From Mesaphorura yosii (Eukaryota > Arthropoda > Collembola > Poduromorpha > Tullbergiidae): a stretch of 64,000 bases of DNA. Shown here piece after piece: positions 1 to 11,672 of this stretch. Location: positions 30,645 through 94,644 of the forward strand of contig WIXG01000309.1 of the NCBI GenBank assembly GCA_009869945.1, read 5' to 3'. The translations under genes were made by a program, and so were the position numbers. The notes beneath the pieces were generated by a model, which was not told the origin of the DNA, did no database searches, and saw only the letters and a list, made by a program, of their open reading frames with translations. Within the stretch, counting starts at the first letter, position 1; each line of letters opens with the position of its first letter.

Positions 1-45
1 TTGATATCTTTTGATTGTTTTAATTATACATGCCTCGTATTGCAG

Positions 46-853
46 TGTCGTCTCTACGATTTGAGAGCAGATCGCGAGATTGCAGTCTATTCGAAGGAAT
101 CCATAATATTTGGCGTGAATTCAGTAGATTTCTCACATAGCGGTCGCCTGCTATTTGCTGGCTACAGTGATTATACGGTCAGTATCGATTAATTTTAATG
201 ACTTAGTTTCACATGTTCACATTATTAACATAGTATGAATACAGAGTAATTAATCCATGAAACATGACTGGTCTTCGAGATCCAGCAATTTGATACCTTC
301 CTTTGGTGTTTTGTGATACTGAAGAACAAATAAGAAATGACCTCTTTAATGTTTCTTCACTTTGAATTTGAATTGATTCTAATTAAATTGTTAAGATTCC
401 TAATCTTACCTTATCAAATGGGTTCGTTTTGCAATCCGGGTTAAAGAACAACTTGAGCAACAGCTAAAGAAGTTTAATTCAAGAACTTCAATTAATGTAA
501 TTTTCTTCTTGGCCTTTTTTTCATTCGTAGATGATAGATGTTGATGGAATCTCTCATTCGTACAGCAAAGATTTACCTCGTTCCTTAGATTATTAATTTA
601 TTGCATCCATTGTATTTACCTTGCAGATCAACGTGTGGGACAGTCTCAAATGTCAGCGAATATCAATTTTGTATGGGCACGACAATCGAGTCTCATGTCT
701 TAAAGTTTCGCCGGATGGAACAGCATTCTCGACTGCTAGTTGGGACTCAACATTACGAGTAAGTGCAAATATTTTCTTTTGCACTCTGCAATTACGACGT
801 GGGCAATTAAGTAAGGGGAAATTCGATTTTTTGTGTTGCAGGTTTGGGCGTAA
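46..853 (+). CDS. GNB5: Guanine nucleotide-binding protein subunit beta-5, last three exons (5' partial)
   Basis: Three exons join in phase: 46-177, 627-758 and 842-853, encoding the last 91 residues. The first two exons are both exactly 132 bp and each covers about one WD40 blade. Seen: the peptide opens [19 protein letters not shown], contains an INVWDSLK strand and a [18 protein letters not shown] blade, and ends LRVWA followed by a stop. That is the typical C-terminus of beta-5, not beta-1 to beta-4. Known of the family: beta-5 pairs with R7-type RGS proteins (and possibly G-gamma) to regulate heterotrimeric G-protein signalling, mainly in neurons. The final exon carries only VWA and the stop codon. 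The 5' part of the gene lies outside the window. Confidence 0.9.
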
Positions 854-1846
854 AGTAGACTGCAACCGGAGCGGCGTCTGCACAAGAGCCACCAATTAGC
901 TTTTCCAGCATTGTTTCGCTCCCGTTTTCTGCCGTCAAGTTATTAAATATTTATTATCCGGGGAGACCTTTACCTGTTCTAGAATTGTGCTAGCATCCTG
1001 ACAAGACAACCAAAGAAAGGTCAGAAAGCATCGAAGTATACGCCTGCTTGCTGCAATTGCTGCGTCTGTGTTTTAGATAGCCCAAGACCACTCAAAATGT
1101 GCAAAACGAGTGCGTAGGCAGAAAGTAACTGTTTACATGGGCAAAATAAGCCCAAAGGGATCATTTTTATATACAATTATTAACGACTTTACCGAGGATT
1201 ATGATAATTACGTGTTTTCAGGCGGATGTGGATTGCATGAATGTTTCACGAGCATGCCAAGTTTCAGTTCAAATTCGAGTCGCGTAACTTGATAAAACAT
1301 TCAGGTGTGAGTATTCCCGTGCTTGCAGAATTATGATTACAATGCATGTGTGTGCAATTTAGTTACAATTTTCCTTGTGCCATCAAACCAACCACCAGAA
1401 TGCTAAGACGCAGTTATTCCAATTTATGGATCTCATTTCGTATACAATTCTTTACTACTAATGTAATTGACCCACCCGCATGCGTTCATGTTCCATGTTC
1501 ATGGTCTACCTGACTCAGGCTACGACTTTTACTACAACAGGATCCACTTCCAAGTAGAGTAGAAACGCGATAAGCGAGAGATAAACGCACTCGCAAAGCT
1601 TGATTCGTGATTCCTCCAATATACGTATTACCATTACCAAAGAGTACGCTACGAGAAATATAACTAGAACAATTCAATTCTTCCAAGCATTACATCACAC
1701 GTGCAGGGGCACGAACAAGGAGACAAACGTTAATATTCTGATTAGTAATAATTGCCGTAAATACTTAAAAGTTTACCTTTTATTTAACAATTAGAACCCA
1801 AACTTCTGACGCTAGACTACTAAGATTATTATTAAATATGAGAATA
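854..1846. other. Intergenic / 3' UTR region
   Basis: AT-rich DNA between the beta-5 stop codon and the 3' end of UGT-1. No coding exon with family similarity or convincing splice pairs was seen. It probably contains the beta-5 3' UTR. Confidence 0.6.
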
Positions 1847-1852
1847 TTTATT
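1847..1852 (-). terminator. Poly(A) signal of UGT-1
   Basis: AATAAA on the minus strand, about 50 nt beyond the UGT-1 stop codon, the usual place for a cleavage and polyadenylation signal. Confidence 0.6.
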
Positions 1853-1899
1853 CAAATAAAAAAGTGATGAATGACAATCCCAATTAATTGTTAAATGTG

Positions 1900-3678
1900 C
1901 TATGTGGTCTTTAACTTGCGTTTCTCGACCAGTCTCGAAATGATTAAATGAATTATTGCCGCAAGTATTCGCTTGAGGAGGTAAAGGACTGCGAAGACGA
2001 TAGCCATCAGAAAGGCAATGACATCCCAAGACTGAAGTTGGAAATAGTTGAGTTCACGTGCTGCGGAACGAAGATGCGGCGCTCCTTTGTGTCTGATGAG
2101 GTACTCCGTCCAGAACACAGCCCGTTCCAGTGGCGTCTCCATCTGGTCCCGAAATACGGCCGACAATTCTTTCGCTCTTCTCGTGAAACTTTGAAATAGA
2201 TAAGAAAGAAGCTCGTTTAAGGTGACGTGGGCATATGATCAGAATAGTGCAACGAGCATTACCGTTCTTCGTTCAGCAGACGGTGGACTTTAGCTTCAAA
2301 CTCTTGTTCGTTCAAATCCAATATCTCTTGTCTCAGTGCGTAGCCCTGACTTTCAGCGTTCAGCATGTTCAAGTCTTGGTCCACGAATATGGGCATACCG
2401 AGTAGCGGCACTCCGTGGAAAACTGCTTCTTGAGTACTCAACAGTCCTCCGTGCGTGATGAATAACTTAATTTTTGGATGACCTGTACGCATTCGTCCTG
2501 TGTGTTATTTCTGAGCAGTGGCAAACAAATCACAGCATACCCAGCAAATCTTGTTGAGGAAACCATTTACTGATCATCAAGTTGTCCGGGATGTTTGTCA
2601 TATTCGTTTCGTCGAATTTCCAAAGTACGTGTTGCTTCAATCTTGAGAATACATTAATGAAGACTCTCTTGTTTTCCTCTGACAAGTCATTGAACGAAAT
2701 AATTGACCCTAAACTGAAGAAAATGAATCCGTGGTCTGAACCAGACACAAATGCTTCCAAGGCCTGGAATGAACCAGAACGGATTGATGATCATGAAATA
2801 TTACACTTGTGTATGTTGGGACTCACTGCTGGCAATTTCTGAGGCTCTCTGCAGTGCATTCCACCAATCGAAATGGTGTCGGGTAAATGCGGCTTGGGAT
2901 ATGTGAACGCAAAATGCTCATTGCTGAACATGGCACTCATATTCTGTCCCAGTGAATCAATGGACGGCATATCTTCACCCAAGTGCCTTCGATAGATTGC
3001 TTCATATCGCGAATTGCCACTGTCCACTGCGACATTGATTACGTGAGACCCCAGAAAATTGGCAAGTCTCTGAGCGAACGTCATTTGATGGGAAAATCCA
3101 AGAAATGGAAAGGGGACAAACGATGTCGGAGGGTAATTTCCGGTGTACCGGGTCACGAAAAGAGGTGATGCCATCGTAATGAGAATGACGAACGGAGCTT
3201 TGAAGTGGTGATGAAATGCGTAGAAGCACTGATTGAAATACCCGTTGAAAAATATCAAGTCAAAGTGACCTGGGCCGCGTTTAAGCAATTCCTGAACTTC
3301 CGTATTCTGGTACACTTTCTCACAGTTTTTGTCAACAGGGTGTGCCATCAGGTTGATATCATGCAGCACTCTTGCCCTCCTCAGACTCAAACGGTCTTGT
3401 AGGCCATTGACGAAGTCTTCGACGGTGAGCGGTAAGATTTCATGCACGTTTGGTGGCAAGTCCGAAGTCTTCGATTGTCCAATAACCGTTATGTCGTGCC
3501 CGCGGTCAGCAAGTGCGGAAATGAGCGTCTGAAACACATTATTATGACTCTGCGTTGCAATTGGAAGCACGAAAAAAATTCTTCCACTTGAAACTTGCTG
3601 GATGTGCAGCAACACCGCAAAGAACGTTGTGATCAATTGTAAATGCATCACAAATTGTTTCGCCTGTAAGAATTCCAT
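1900..3678 (-). CDS. UDP-glycosyltransferase UGT-1
   Basis: Four exons on the minus strand: 3678-2827, 2763-2541, 2482-2263 and 2188-1900. Phases match and give 527 aa, the normal UGT length. Residues 1 to about 31 form a signal peptide; a second Met at residue 11 is an alternative start. The N-terminal half binds the acceptor. The C-terminal half has [21 protein letters not shown] and the UGT signature continuing to PIFVDQD, which binds the UDP-sugar. A C-terminal membrane span (SWDVIAFLMAIVFAVLYLL) precedes a basic tail ending KLKTT, a KxKxx-type ER retrieval signal. Known of the family: an ER-lumenal enzyme moving glucose from UDP-glucose to small lipophilic compounds. It is close in sequence to UGT-2 at 8998-10799 and shares its exon layout (223 and 220 bp internal exons). 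Confidence 0.93.
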
Positions 3679-4585
3679 TTTTCTGGACTATCTGGAGTCA
3701 GAGCCCAGAGCAGTCCGAATTATTTGAATGGCAATGGTAAACTAAACACGATCGGAGTGTTTGTCATCATTTTTGAACGCGCACATGGTAAGCCCAGATT
3801 AGATTGGTACATCAGTCATTGTGTAAGAGCAGCAGCACGTGTACTCTTTCGAAAGGCCTGTATGCATAGCCTCAGAATTTAGTGTTGAATTGAAAGTTCA
3901 ACACCCAAAATATAAACATGATTTAGGATTTTGCATCTCATTTTCGCCTTTCGCGTGTAAAAATACCTGCCTATAATAACAACTGGTGGCGTGCCCGAGC
4001 GATAGGTGATAAGCTTTGTCAACTTCGATAAGTGTTAAGCTCCAAGTGACAGTCACAAGTCGACAAGTCACTGACCAGGATGAGTTGGCCTCGTGTTTGC
4101 TTAATTTGTGATTTCTTCTTGCAATTGATTTGTTATTCCATGATGGTCTGAGGTTGGCAGCTGAAAGCTGATGACGAGTTGCTTAAATCATTTGAATAAA
4201 AGAATCATGAACCATTCTCCAGAAATTCAATATTAAAACTTATGACCGTTCCAGTCAACTGATAAATGAATTATTGGTCTTGCTATATATATTTTCGCTA
4301 GTATGAGACCATACGAGAATTTTTGCTTGTGGTTCACGCTGCTTAGTTCATGCATACAACGCACCGGGAGAAACGTGAATCACGTCAAGGAAGAATCCAT
4401 CCAAAGCGCTACGAATTGTGGGAAATGCGTGGACGACTTTACTTTGACCATTGCATCGGTAGATTCACTTGATTGTTGTCGACTTACCAATTTGATAGTA
4501 CTGTGCTATCATAGGTAATTGATTTTAATCTTTTACTTAGTGTAGAGTGAAATTTACTAATTTTTCAAATTCAGTGCACTCAACA
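3679..4585. other. Shared upstream region between UGT-1 and the SNAPC1-like gene
   Basis: Divergent intergenic region with GATA motifs (listed separately). A 212-bp open stretch from an ATG at 4303 ends at a good donor (GTAATT at 4515), and a TCAG acceptor follows at 4571-4574. The reading frames do not join across this intron, so 4303-4514 is more likely 5' UTR than coding. Confidence 0.45.
4001..4033. promoter_or_regulatory. Clustered GATA-factor motifs upstream of UGT-1
   Basis: GATAGGTGATAAG is followed about 10 bp later by a second CGATAAG. UGT-1 starts at 3678 and is read leftward, so these lie about 330 bp upstream of its start codon. A similar closely spaced GATA pair sits about 180 bp upstream of the UGT-2 start codon at 10981-10992. 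Known: GATA factors drive gut and fat-body genes in arthropods. That these sites are used is inference. Confidence 0.35.
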
Positions 4586-6962
4586 ATGAATGTAATACTC
4601 AAGCCCAAAGACCTTGTCTTTATTTGGGCATCATTGAAACGAGGTTTCGAAGGCACCATTTCTGAGTTTATGATAGCCGATTCCTGGAGTTGGAAGAAGT
4701 TTGCTGAAATTTGTCAAGACTCAGGTCCGACATGTGCATACTATTGGTAAGTTTCTTCCGTAACTTTGCCAGCTGAAGCTATGATATATGAATGAACAGA
4801 CTAATGCAATTACTATTTCCCCTTGAATACAGGACAGTCCCAACTGTAAAATCGAAGAAAGGAGTATATGGAAGTCATCGCTCGAAAGTGACAAGACTCA
4901 TTTTACGTACTGCGAAAGAATTCTGGCTACCTAGACGTGAATTAATTGAAGATGAGTATATACTATCGCTAAACAATAGCTTCGCCAAGTTACCACCGTC
5001 AATGCAAGCAAAGGAACGGCAGCAGTTGCATATTACAACAAGAATTTCAAATTTCAAGAGACAACTTGGTGGATTTTATTTACTCTGGGCACTTTACTGG
5101 AACCAACCTGGATTTTCTAAGAAGAGGCTTAAACGCATTGAGATCACTGCACACGACTACGGAAATATGAAGGCATTTGAAAAAGAACTGAAAACAGTGC
5201 CAATTCCCTTTCTACGGAAAGAAGATAGAATGAAGTTGATCGAACAGGTGCAGTTCATGATGAACCAATTAGTACAAAATAGAGCATATGACGTCTGCTT
5301 GTTTGCTGAAGATGTAAGTGAATATTCCGTGGGGAAAGGAAGAGACCAGAATTTTCGAATGACTAATCGAATCTTAATTCATTCTTCCAGTATGACTATC
5401 GTGACGTTGCCTACTTACACAGTAAATACAACGGAAAGGCCGAAGTACTGGAATGGGAAAAGAGTTTGAAAGAAAGACTTCTTTTCCATCCTAAGATAAG
5501 GGACGCCGTCGTGGCACAAGAGAGGAAATCACTTTTGGAACAAAATGCACTCAAATGCTTTGACAAAGATTTTATTGACGAGGCTCTTGAGTTTTTGAGA
5601 ATTCGAGCATGTGGAAAGACACGAACCACTACCATGAATGCTCCACAGGGACCAAGACAAAATCGGCCAACGACTAGAATTGAGGATGGCCCCAGCACTT
5701 CTGGAATTTCGTGTGCGCCGGAAGCTAGCGGAGGTGAAGAAGGTAAATTCCGCATTGACGTTTGATTGATTTTGGACAAATGTCGAAATGTCCATTTAGA
5801 CTTTGAATTTCACCCCTAAAGCCGTTGAGAGAAATGTGAACTGTATGTCAATGAATGAGAACTATTGTAATTTTTGTTAACAGATCCAATGCTGAGAATG
5901 GCGAAAATGTTGGTGCTTGAAACTCTAAAGTCGCCGTACAGTTTGGAGGATTTAATTCCGCCAATTTTGTACCGTGCTTTTCTCAGGGCCCAGCGGAGGG
6001 CAGTAAGTTTGTTCATATTTTTATGCTAAACTTTGATACGGCGAATTCCAACGACGATTTGGTCGTTTTTTGTTTATTTATTGTACGATGTTCTTGCTGT
6101 GTGTAGAGTGTTTACCTTTTTGTTCTTGTATTTTCAGAATATGGAACTAAACTCCACACAGCCGCCACCAACAAAACCTAAATGGCAGAAGTCAAAATAC
6201 GTCAGGAAGAAGCCGCCTCCAACTCCGGCGCAGATCGACTTTGGTGACGTGGATAATCTTGCCCCAGTACTACAAGCCATTGGTTTGACATCTGATCTCA
6301 AGCCACAGCTGGACCCAGTCCTAAGAGAGTACTTCACCAAGCTGTTTGAAGGGGGAGCCAAAGGTGCTCCAGATAGCCAACCTCCACCAGTCAAACCATT
6401 TCAACCACCAGAATGGAATTTCATATATAGAGCAAGGGCAATTACACCAAAGGACCTGGAAGAATTCGAAATAGAGAATAGGCGTAAGCAGGAAGAAGAA
6501 CTGAGGCGGCAGCGATGGGAAATAAAAGAGAGGAAACGTCAGAAAGCGTTGGCCGAAGGTGTCGACCTCGATACCGCAATGGAATTGGAACCGTTATCCC
6601 TAACACAAGAAAATGAAGCAATGCTCGATATGCCTCCAATTGACGCAATTAAAATGGAGGTTAAAAGCGAGCCAGTCTCTCCTTCCCAGCCGAATGATCC
6701 AGACCTTATCAATGACTGTGAAAAGGCTATGCAGAATTTGCTATCATCACCTAAATCGGAGTCTCCTGGTCCATTGCCACTTCAAACAGGAGAGGTTGAT
6801 TCTGAAGCGGAGGAAGCAAACGTCGAAGAGATTTTACAAAAACTAACCAGTTTTCCTGGTTTGTTGGCAGAATTGAAAAAGACGCCGAAAAAACGAAAAC
6901 GGAAAGCCAATCTGAAGGTTGGCAATCGGGCCTCCAAATTTCGCAAGCTATCCTTCGAATGA
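4586..6962 (+). CDS. SNAPC1: snRNA-activating protein complex subunit 1-like (SNAP43 family)
   Basis: Five exons join in phase: 4586-4746, 4833-5313, 5391-5742, 5884-6002 and 6138-6962, giving 645 aa. The core resembles SNAPC1: an FIWASLKRGF segment near the N-terminus, then RQLGGFYLLWALYWNQPGF, a run like IEITAHDYGNMKAFEKEL, and AYDVCLFAEDVYDYRDVAYL. Known of the family: part of the SNAPc complex that binds the proximal sequence element of snRNA promoters for Pol II and Pol III. Odd: the human protein is about 370 aa. Here about 275 residues are added in one last exon that is proline-rich, then rich in Arg/Glu (a helical stretch near EEELRRQRWEIKERKRQK), and ends with a lysine-rich nuclear signal (KKTPKKRKRK). 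The start ATG sits 11 bases inside the exon that opens at 4575; upstream coding exons cannot be excluded. Confidence 0.7.
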
Positions 6963-7126
6963 ACAAGATAGAACCAATCACGAAGTTTTTACTACGCAGG
7001 AACTTTTTTTTAGCATTGTAGCAAATAGCGACTACTGACTAAAGCACGTGTTTTTATTTCCGATTTTTACATTAATTGAGTTAAGATATTACGAATTAAT
7101 CTAGCAATCGTGGTGCCTTGCAGCCT

Positions 7127-7132
7127 TTTATT
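7127..7132 (-). terminator. Poly(A) signal of the leucine-rich secreted protein gene
   Basis: AATAAA on the minus strand, 12 bases past the stop codon at 7144. Confidence 0.5.
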
Positions 7133-7143
7133 TTGTCTTGTAT

Positions 7144-8698
7144 TTAATCCTTCCAGAAGTTAAACTTGCTTCCCTTCTCCCACTTATCATCAATTTTGGT
7201 TGCAGCAATTATGGTCTCATTTGTTGCAATTCCTGCCTCTTTAAAAAAAGTGTCAAGTTCCGGCTCTTCGCCTTCTTCACTAAACTTAAACTCAGGCATC
7301 ATTATATTCTGCACCTTATTGTCACTACTGATCAACAACTTTAGTATTCTGTGCTGTGAATCCTTGTCCTTACTCAGAACGAAAGCATTTACCAGGTTTT
7401 GGAATGTGTTCTTAAAATTGGTAAGAACACTGTCATCGTACTCTGTGTTAAACCAGCGAATTGTTTCGAGGTTCGATAATTGTGTTCTCGAGTTCGTTTG
7501 TCTCAACTTGACTAGGCCAAACTTGAGCGTCTTAATTGACGATGTTGGTAGAGAAGAAAGGTCGAGCTTGAAGCCTGCATTTGTCTGTACGTTAATGAAC
7601 GATGCGTCGAGTACTTTTAGGCTTGGGAGCTGCTTGACAATTGTGTTCAGATCACGGTCTCCAAGAATGTTAACTGAATTCATTCCCAAGTATTCTAGCG
7701 AACTAGGAAGCTTCGTCGTAGCGGTCAAGTTGTACCCACTCAGATACAAATACTTAACTGTAAACCCGTCCGCTGGTCTGATATTTTGTAGCAGATTTTC
7801 TACAGACCTTTTGTAGCTTGTGATTGTACCTGACTCACGTTCCAGAATAAATTGTCCATGTACATTTATATCCACGCCCAAGCGGTGAACTTCGTCCAGT
7901 TTCCATGAACTTGCCGTGTCATTTGTTTTATCAAAGAATAAAATTATCTTCAAATTATCGCCATCGAGGTACTGATTGTCTGGCGTGAATAGCGGCGATG
8001 TAATTGAGAATTTCTGAAGATTTGGCAAATACGCTCGCTGCGTTGTAAATTCACCGACCCATCCGATGTTTGAGAGTGTGATGGTCTCCAGGTTTTCCAG
8101 ACCGTTCAAATTCCCGACGAGGAAGTCTGTGTCCAAGGCGAGTCCAACGATGTTTAAATGAACTACTTTGGAACGAAGTTCATTGGGCACGCCGGTGTAC
8201 ACAACGGGCAGTGGTGGCATATCCGCAAACGTCAACGTCCCCGTCTAGAATTAGCGGCCCAAATTAGTCCTCAAGCAGAATTCTCGTACTGTGAGGATTC
8301 ATTACCTTCAAATCGAAGAAACACCCGGTTGTCTTCTCGCACCATCGATCAATCGCAATTATCTACCAATTTATGATAAATCAATAACATCTGAATGTAT
8401 GTTTTTAAAGACACACGAAGCTCGAGTGTAGTATCCGGGCTCACTTACGCCAACCTTGTCCTCCAAGTCCTGCAACTGATTAGTCAGCGCCTCGACTTCA
8501 TTTTCCAGTTTCTCCAACCTTCCAATTGTCTGCGTTACACAACACAAACAGCGAGTACTCCAAACTTTACTCAAAATTCAGGATCATCAATGAAGCGGAA
8601 CTCACGTCTTGAGAAGCCCGATGGCGGCTCCTTACGCCGGCTTCCGTACTCAAAAGAAGTCCTTGGAGAAAAACTACGGATAGCAAAATTTTGTTCAT
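7144..8698 (-). CDS. Secreted leucine-rich-repeat-like protein of unknown function
   Basis: Four exons in phase 0: 8698-8606, 8529-8449, 8362-8306 and 8244-7144, giving 443 aa. Exon 1 encodes a signal peptide (MNKILLSVVFLQGLLLSTEA). Exon 2 is a short coiled coil (LEKLENEVEALTNQLQDLE). Exon 3 has two Cys (RWCEKTTGCFFDLK). Exon 4 is one long stretch with degenerate leucine-rich repeats, visible as L..LETITLSNIGW, LPNLQKFSIT, VKYLYLSGYNL, LEYLGMNSVNIL, LKVLDASFINVQ, IKTLKFGLVKL and LETIRW. The C-terminus is acidic then basic (KWEKGSKFNFWKD). I do not recognise a named family. The signal peptide and the absence of a membrane span suggest an extracellular protein; the LRR-like fold suggests ligand or protein binding, which is inference. 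It is tail to tail with the SNAPC1-like gene, with 181 bp between stop codons. Confidence 0.75.
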
Positions 8699-8997
8699 TG
8701 TGAGAGCGGCAACAACCGGAGAAGAATTGCTTGGTGGCAAAAAGCGACTGACTGAAGATTGCAGGATTTGCTCCACGCTTTGAAAACAACATTAAAAGTT
8801 TCATTTCATTTCCCGGATGATATTTAGCCTCAGCGTTGTGGAGTCTCGCAATCCCATTCGTACTTGATCTTCTTAAATGGACAAGGTATGCTGATAAGAA
8901 ATGTCTGCTATTTACGAGGGCATTGGAAAATTGTAGCATGTTGACTTCCTGTACATAGATCAAAGCAATTCCTCATTGCGTATTCATCTCTCTGTGT

Positions 8998-10799
8998 TTA
9001 CTGCGTTGGCAATCTTTTAGCATGTAGCAGCACAGCATGTGTAAAGTAGTTGTACACTTTAAGTACGATTAGCTTAAATGTAAATAAAATGGCAAGTAGC
9101 ACTACACAAAGGAAGCCAATAACGTCCCAAGAGTGGTGCTGTAAGACATTCAAGTCGCGTGCGGCGGATCGCAAATGCTGCGCTCCTGTGTGTCTTAGTA
9201 CGTATTCGCTCCAGAATACTGCACGTTCCAGCGGAGACTTCTTCTGGTCTCGGAATATCTTCGACAGGGCCTTCGCCTGCTCTGCGAACCTTATCACAAC
9301 AAGCACAAAGTAATAAATAATAAGCCGTGATGGCATTTCATACCAAATGAGCCTCACTTTGTATCACTTAGCATTCTTCGTATCGTGGACTCCAACTCTT
9401 CTTCGTTCAGCGTCAATATTTCAAGGGTTAAACCATAACCCTGACCTTCTGCACGGCGCATGTTGAGGTCTTGGTCCACGAAGATGGGCAGGCCGAGTAG
9501 CGGCACTCCGTGGAAAACTGCTTCTTGTGTGCTCAATAAACCCCCGTGTGTGATAAAGAGTTTTATGTCTGAATGACCTGGTTAAATCATCACTATTTAG
9601 CGCGCGTAGTGCAGAGTACTAAATGAGTCTATTCTCCTCAGACATTACAGAGGGCTGTTAGTACCTAATATGTCTTGTTGGGGCAGCCAGTTCTTCACCA
9701 ACACATTTGGAGGAAGGTCTGTCATGTTTTCCTCGTCCCAATTCCACAAGACACGGAGAGGCAGTCTGGAAAAGACGTTGATGAATGCATTTCTGCGCTC
9801 TTCCAACAAGTGCGCAGATCTCACAATTGATCCCATGCTGAAATAGATAAACCCATGCTTGGACGCAGCGATAAATTCGGCCAATTCCTGTGCCAAGACT
9901 ACATTAGTACATGGGAAATTATGAATGCGCTTAATTGAATGCTACCAACTTACGCCAGAGAGATTCTTAGCTTGCCGGCAGATGATTCCACCAATGTCAA
10001 TCGTGTCCGGCAAATTCGGACGCGGGTACGTAAGTGCGAAGTGTTCGTTGCTCAGAATCAGGCTGACGTTACTCGCAATTTGGTTGACGCTCGGCACATC
10101 AGGTCCAAGATATTTGCGATGCAAGTTTTCATACTCGAATGCAGCGTAGTCGTGCAGAAAGTTCGACAAATATGAAAGACAGAAATTGTAAACGCGTTCA
10201 AAAAAGGACATGCGATCGGACAAGTCCAGGAAGGGTAGCGGTACGAATGAAGTTGGGTGGTAGTTGCCAGTGAATCTTGTGATGAAAAGTGGTGACGCCA
10301 TGGATGTCACGTAAATGAAGGGCGCCTTCACCACATGCACCAGTCCAAGCATGCATTGATTGAAGAATCCGTTAATCACTATCAAATCAAACTTGTACTG
10401 AGCTGGAGATTCAATAATTTCCTGTATGTACTCGTGCTGATAAATCATATCACATTCACGTCTCCAAACATGGCCCTGGGCCAAGATGCTCAGCGTCTTT
10501 CCTTTTTTCCTGAATTCGAATGGATTTGCTGGCAAGATTTTGTCGAAATTATCCGTTAAGGATATTACAATCTCTTGCACGCTTGAGTTTCTTGGCAGCC
10601 CGCTCGTTTTCATGGACGTTACCAGTGTGAGTTCGTGGCCACGCTCGGCCAAGGCGAAGATTAGCGGATCGAACACATTCTTCTGACTTCTCGTGGCGAT
10701 GGGCAGCAGAAATAGAATCTTCTCGGGCTTCAGACTGGGAATTAGTAGCATGAATGTAATTATGACTATAAAACTTGAGTAAAAGAACACTGACTTCAT
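8998..10799 (-). CDS. UDP-glycosyltransferase UGT-2
   Basis: Four exons: 10799-9954, 9887-9665, 9577-9358 and 9289-8998, with consistent phases, giving 526 aa. The start chosen is the Met opening MKSVFFYSSFIVIITFMLL, a clear signal peptide; an in-frame upstream ATG at 10940 would add 47 unlikely residues. The donor-sugar region reads [20 protein letters not shown], then the UGT signature ending PLLGLPIFVDQDLNM. A C-terminal membrane helix (WDVIGFLCVVLLAILFTFKL) anchors it in the ER. Unlike UGT-1 and UGT-3 the tail (KRLPTQ) has no dilysine signal. Internal exons of 223 and 220 bp equal those of UGT-1, so the two are duplicates. Expected role: glycosylation of lipophilic compounds. Confidence 0.93.
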
Positions 10800-10980
10800 T
10801 TTGAAAAGATCCAAGCGAAACGCGCTAAGAACGTGAACGTTACGGATGAGCACTGATATTCCGATGAAACGAACGCAATCCCATGAAAGTGATAAGAATT
10901 GTTGTTGTAAAGTTAGCACAGAGTAGTGATTTGAGCTCATGTTTGAATGGGATTACAACATTATACCAATGCTCATCACT

Positions 10981-10992
10981 TATCACCTTATC
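10981..10992 (-). promoter_or_regulatory. Paired GATA motifs upstream of UGT-2
   Basis: The plus strand reads TATCACCTTATC, which on the gene's strand is GATAAGGTGATA: two GATA cores in 12 bp, about 180 bp upstream of the UGT-2 start codon. The GGTGATA core also occurs in the UGT-1 upstream cluster at 4001-4013. Function is inferred from motif only. Confidence 0.35.
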
Positions 10993-11239
10993 GGCCACAT
11001 GTGCAAGAGAGCAACTTCTTTTCTTCAGTCAACAGTGTATTACATAAGGTGAGATTTCTTTACATATGTTTGTCTTTATTATCCCGTCTCGGGTCATCTG
11101 AAACCTGACATAATTAAGATTACAATTCATGAGCGCGTGTGATCCGGCTGTTCTTGCTGGATTTACACGACACAGTTAACACTTTGACCTATATTTGCTG
11201 TATGTGTCATATCATTCAGTCTCTGTATTTTGTATTCAA

Positions 11240-11533
11240 TCAGTCTTTATGTGCATGTAATAGCACATAGTAATTTATGCTGGAACAGCACTGGAAATTT
11301 CTGGACCGGATTATCTGTGCGCACATCCAATAAATACACACATAAGCACACAAAAGCACTGATATAGAAAAACTGTCAGCAGTGACTTGGATGATATTTT
11401 GCGTTTCAGTGTCAAGTCGCCTTGCACTGGCCTCGTGCACAGGATCGCCGCTCTGGCCACACATCACAGGTTCATGAAAATACACGGCGCACAGAAAAGC
11501 GCAGCAGAAGTTCCATCGAACATAAAAGGGCAT
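11240..11533 (-). CDS. Possible small secreted or membrane protein (unsupported by homology)
   Basis: An ATG-started 97-codon frame in the gap between UGT-2 and the b5-related gene, divergent from the latter. The N-terminus looks like a signal peptide (WNFCCAFLCAVYF), and a second hydrophobic run (ISVLLCAYVCIYWMCAQII) could be a membrane span near the C-terminus. It is Cys-rich. I recognise no family, and a chance open frame is a real possibility. Confidence 0.2.
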   Translation of the reverse strand: MPFYVRWNFCCAFLCAVYFHEPVMCGQSGDPVHEASARRLDTETQNIIQVTADSFSISVLLCAYVCIYWMCAQIIRSRNFQCCSSINYYVLLHAHKD

Positions 11534-11672
11534 CCGCTTGCCCTGCCGATAGCTTAGCTATTAAGTTTAAACTATTGAAAGAATAAATTAATTCATTGAT
11601 TCGTACACTTTTTCAGTCACTGCTCGCTATTTCCCTTGCAAACTTGCCCCTTCCTCCTGTAATATTTGCGAC

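Noticed and set aside
4303..4514. Upstream ATG frame as first coding exon of the SNAPC1-like gene
   Set aside because: Its end phase does not match the next exon, and the frame that would match has a stop codon just before the donor. Better seen as 5' UTR.
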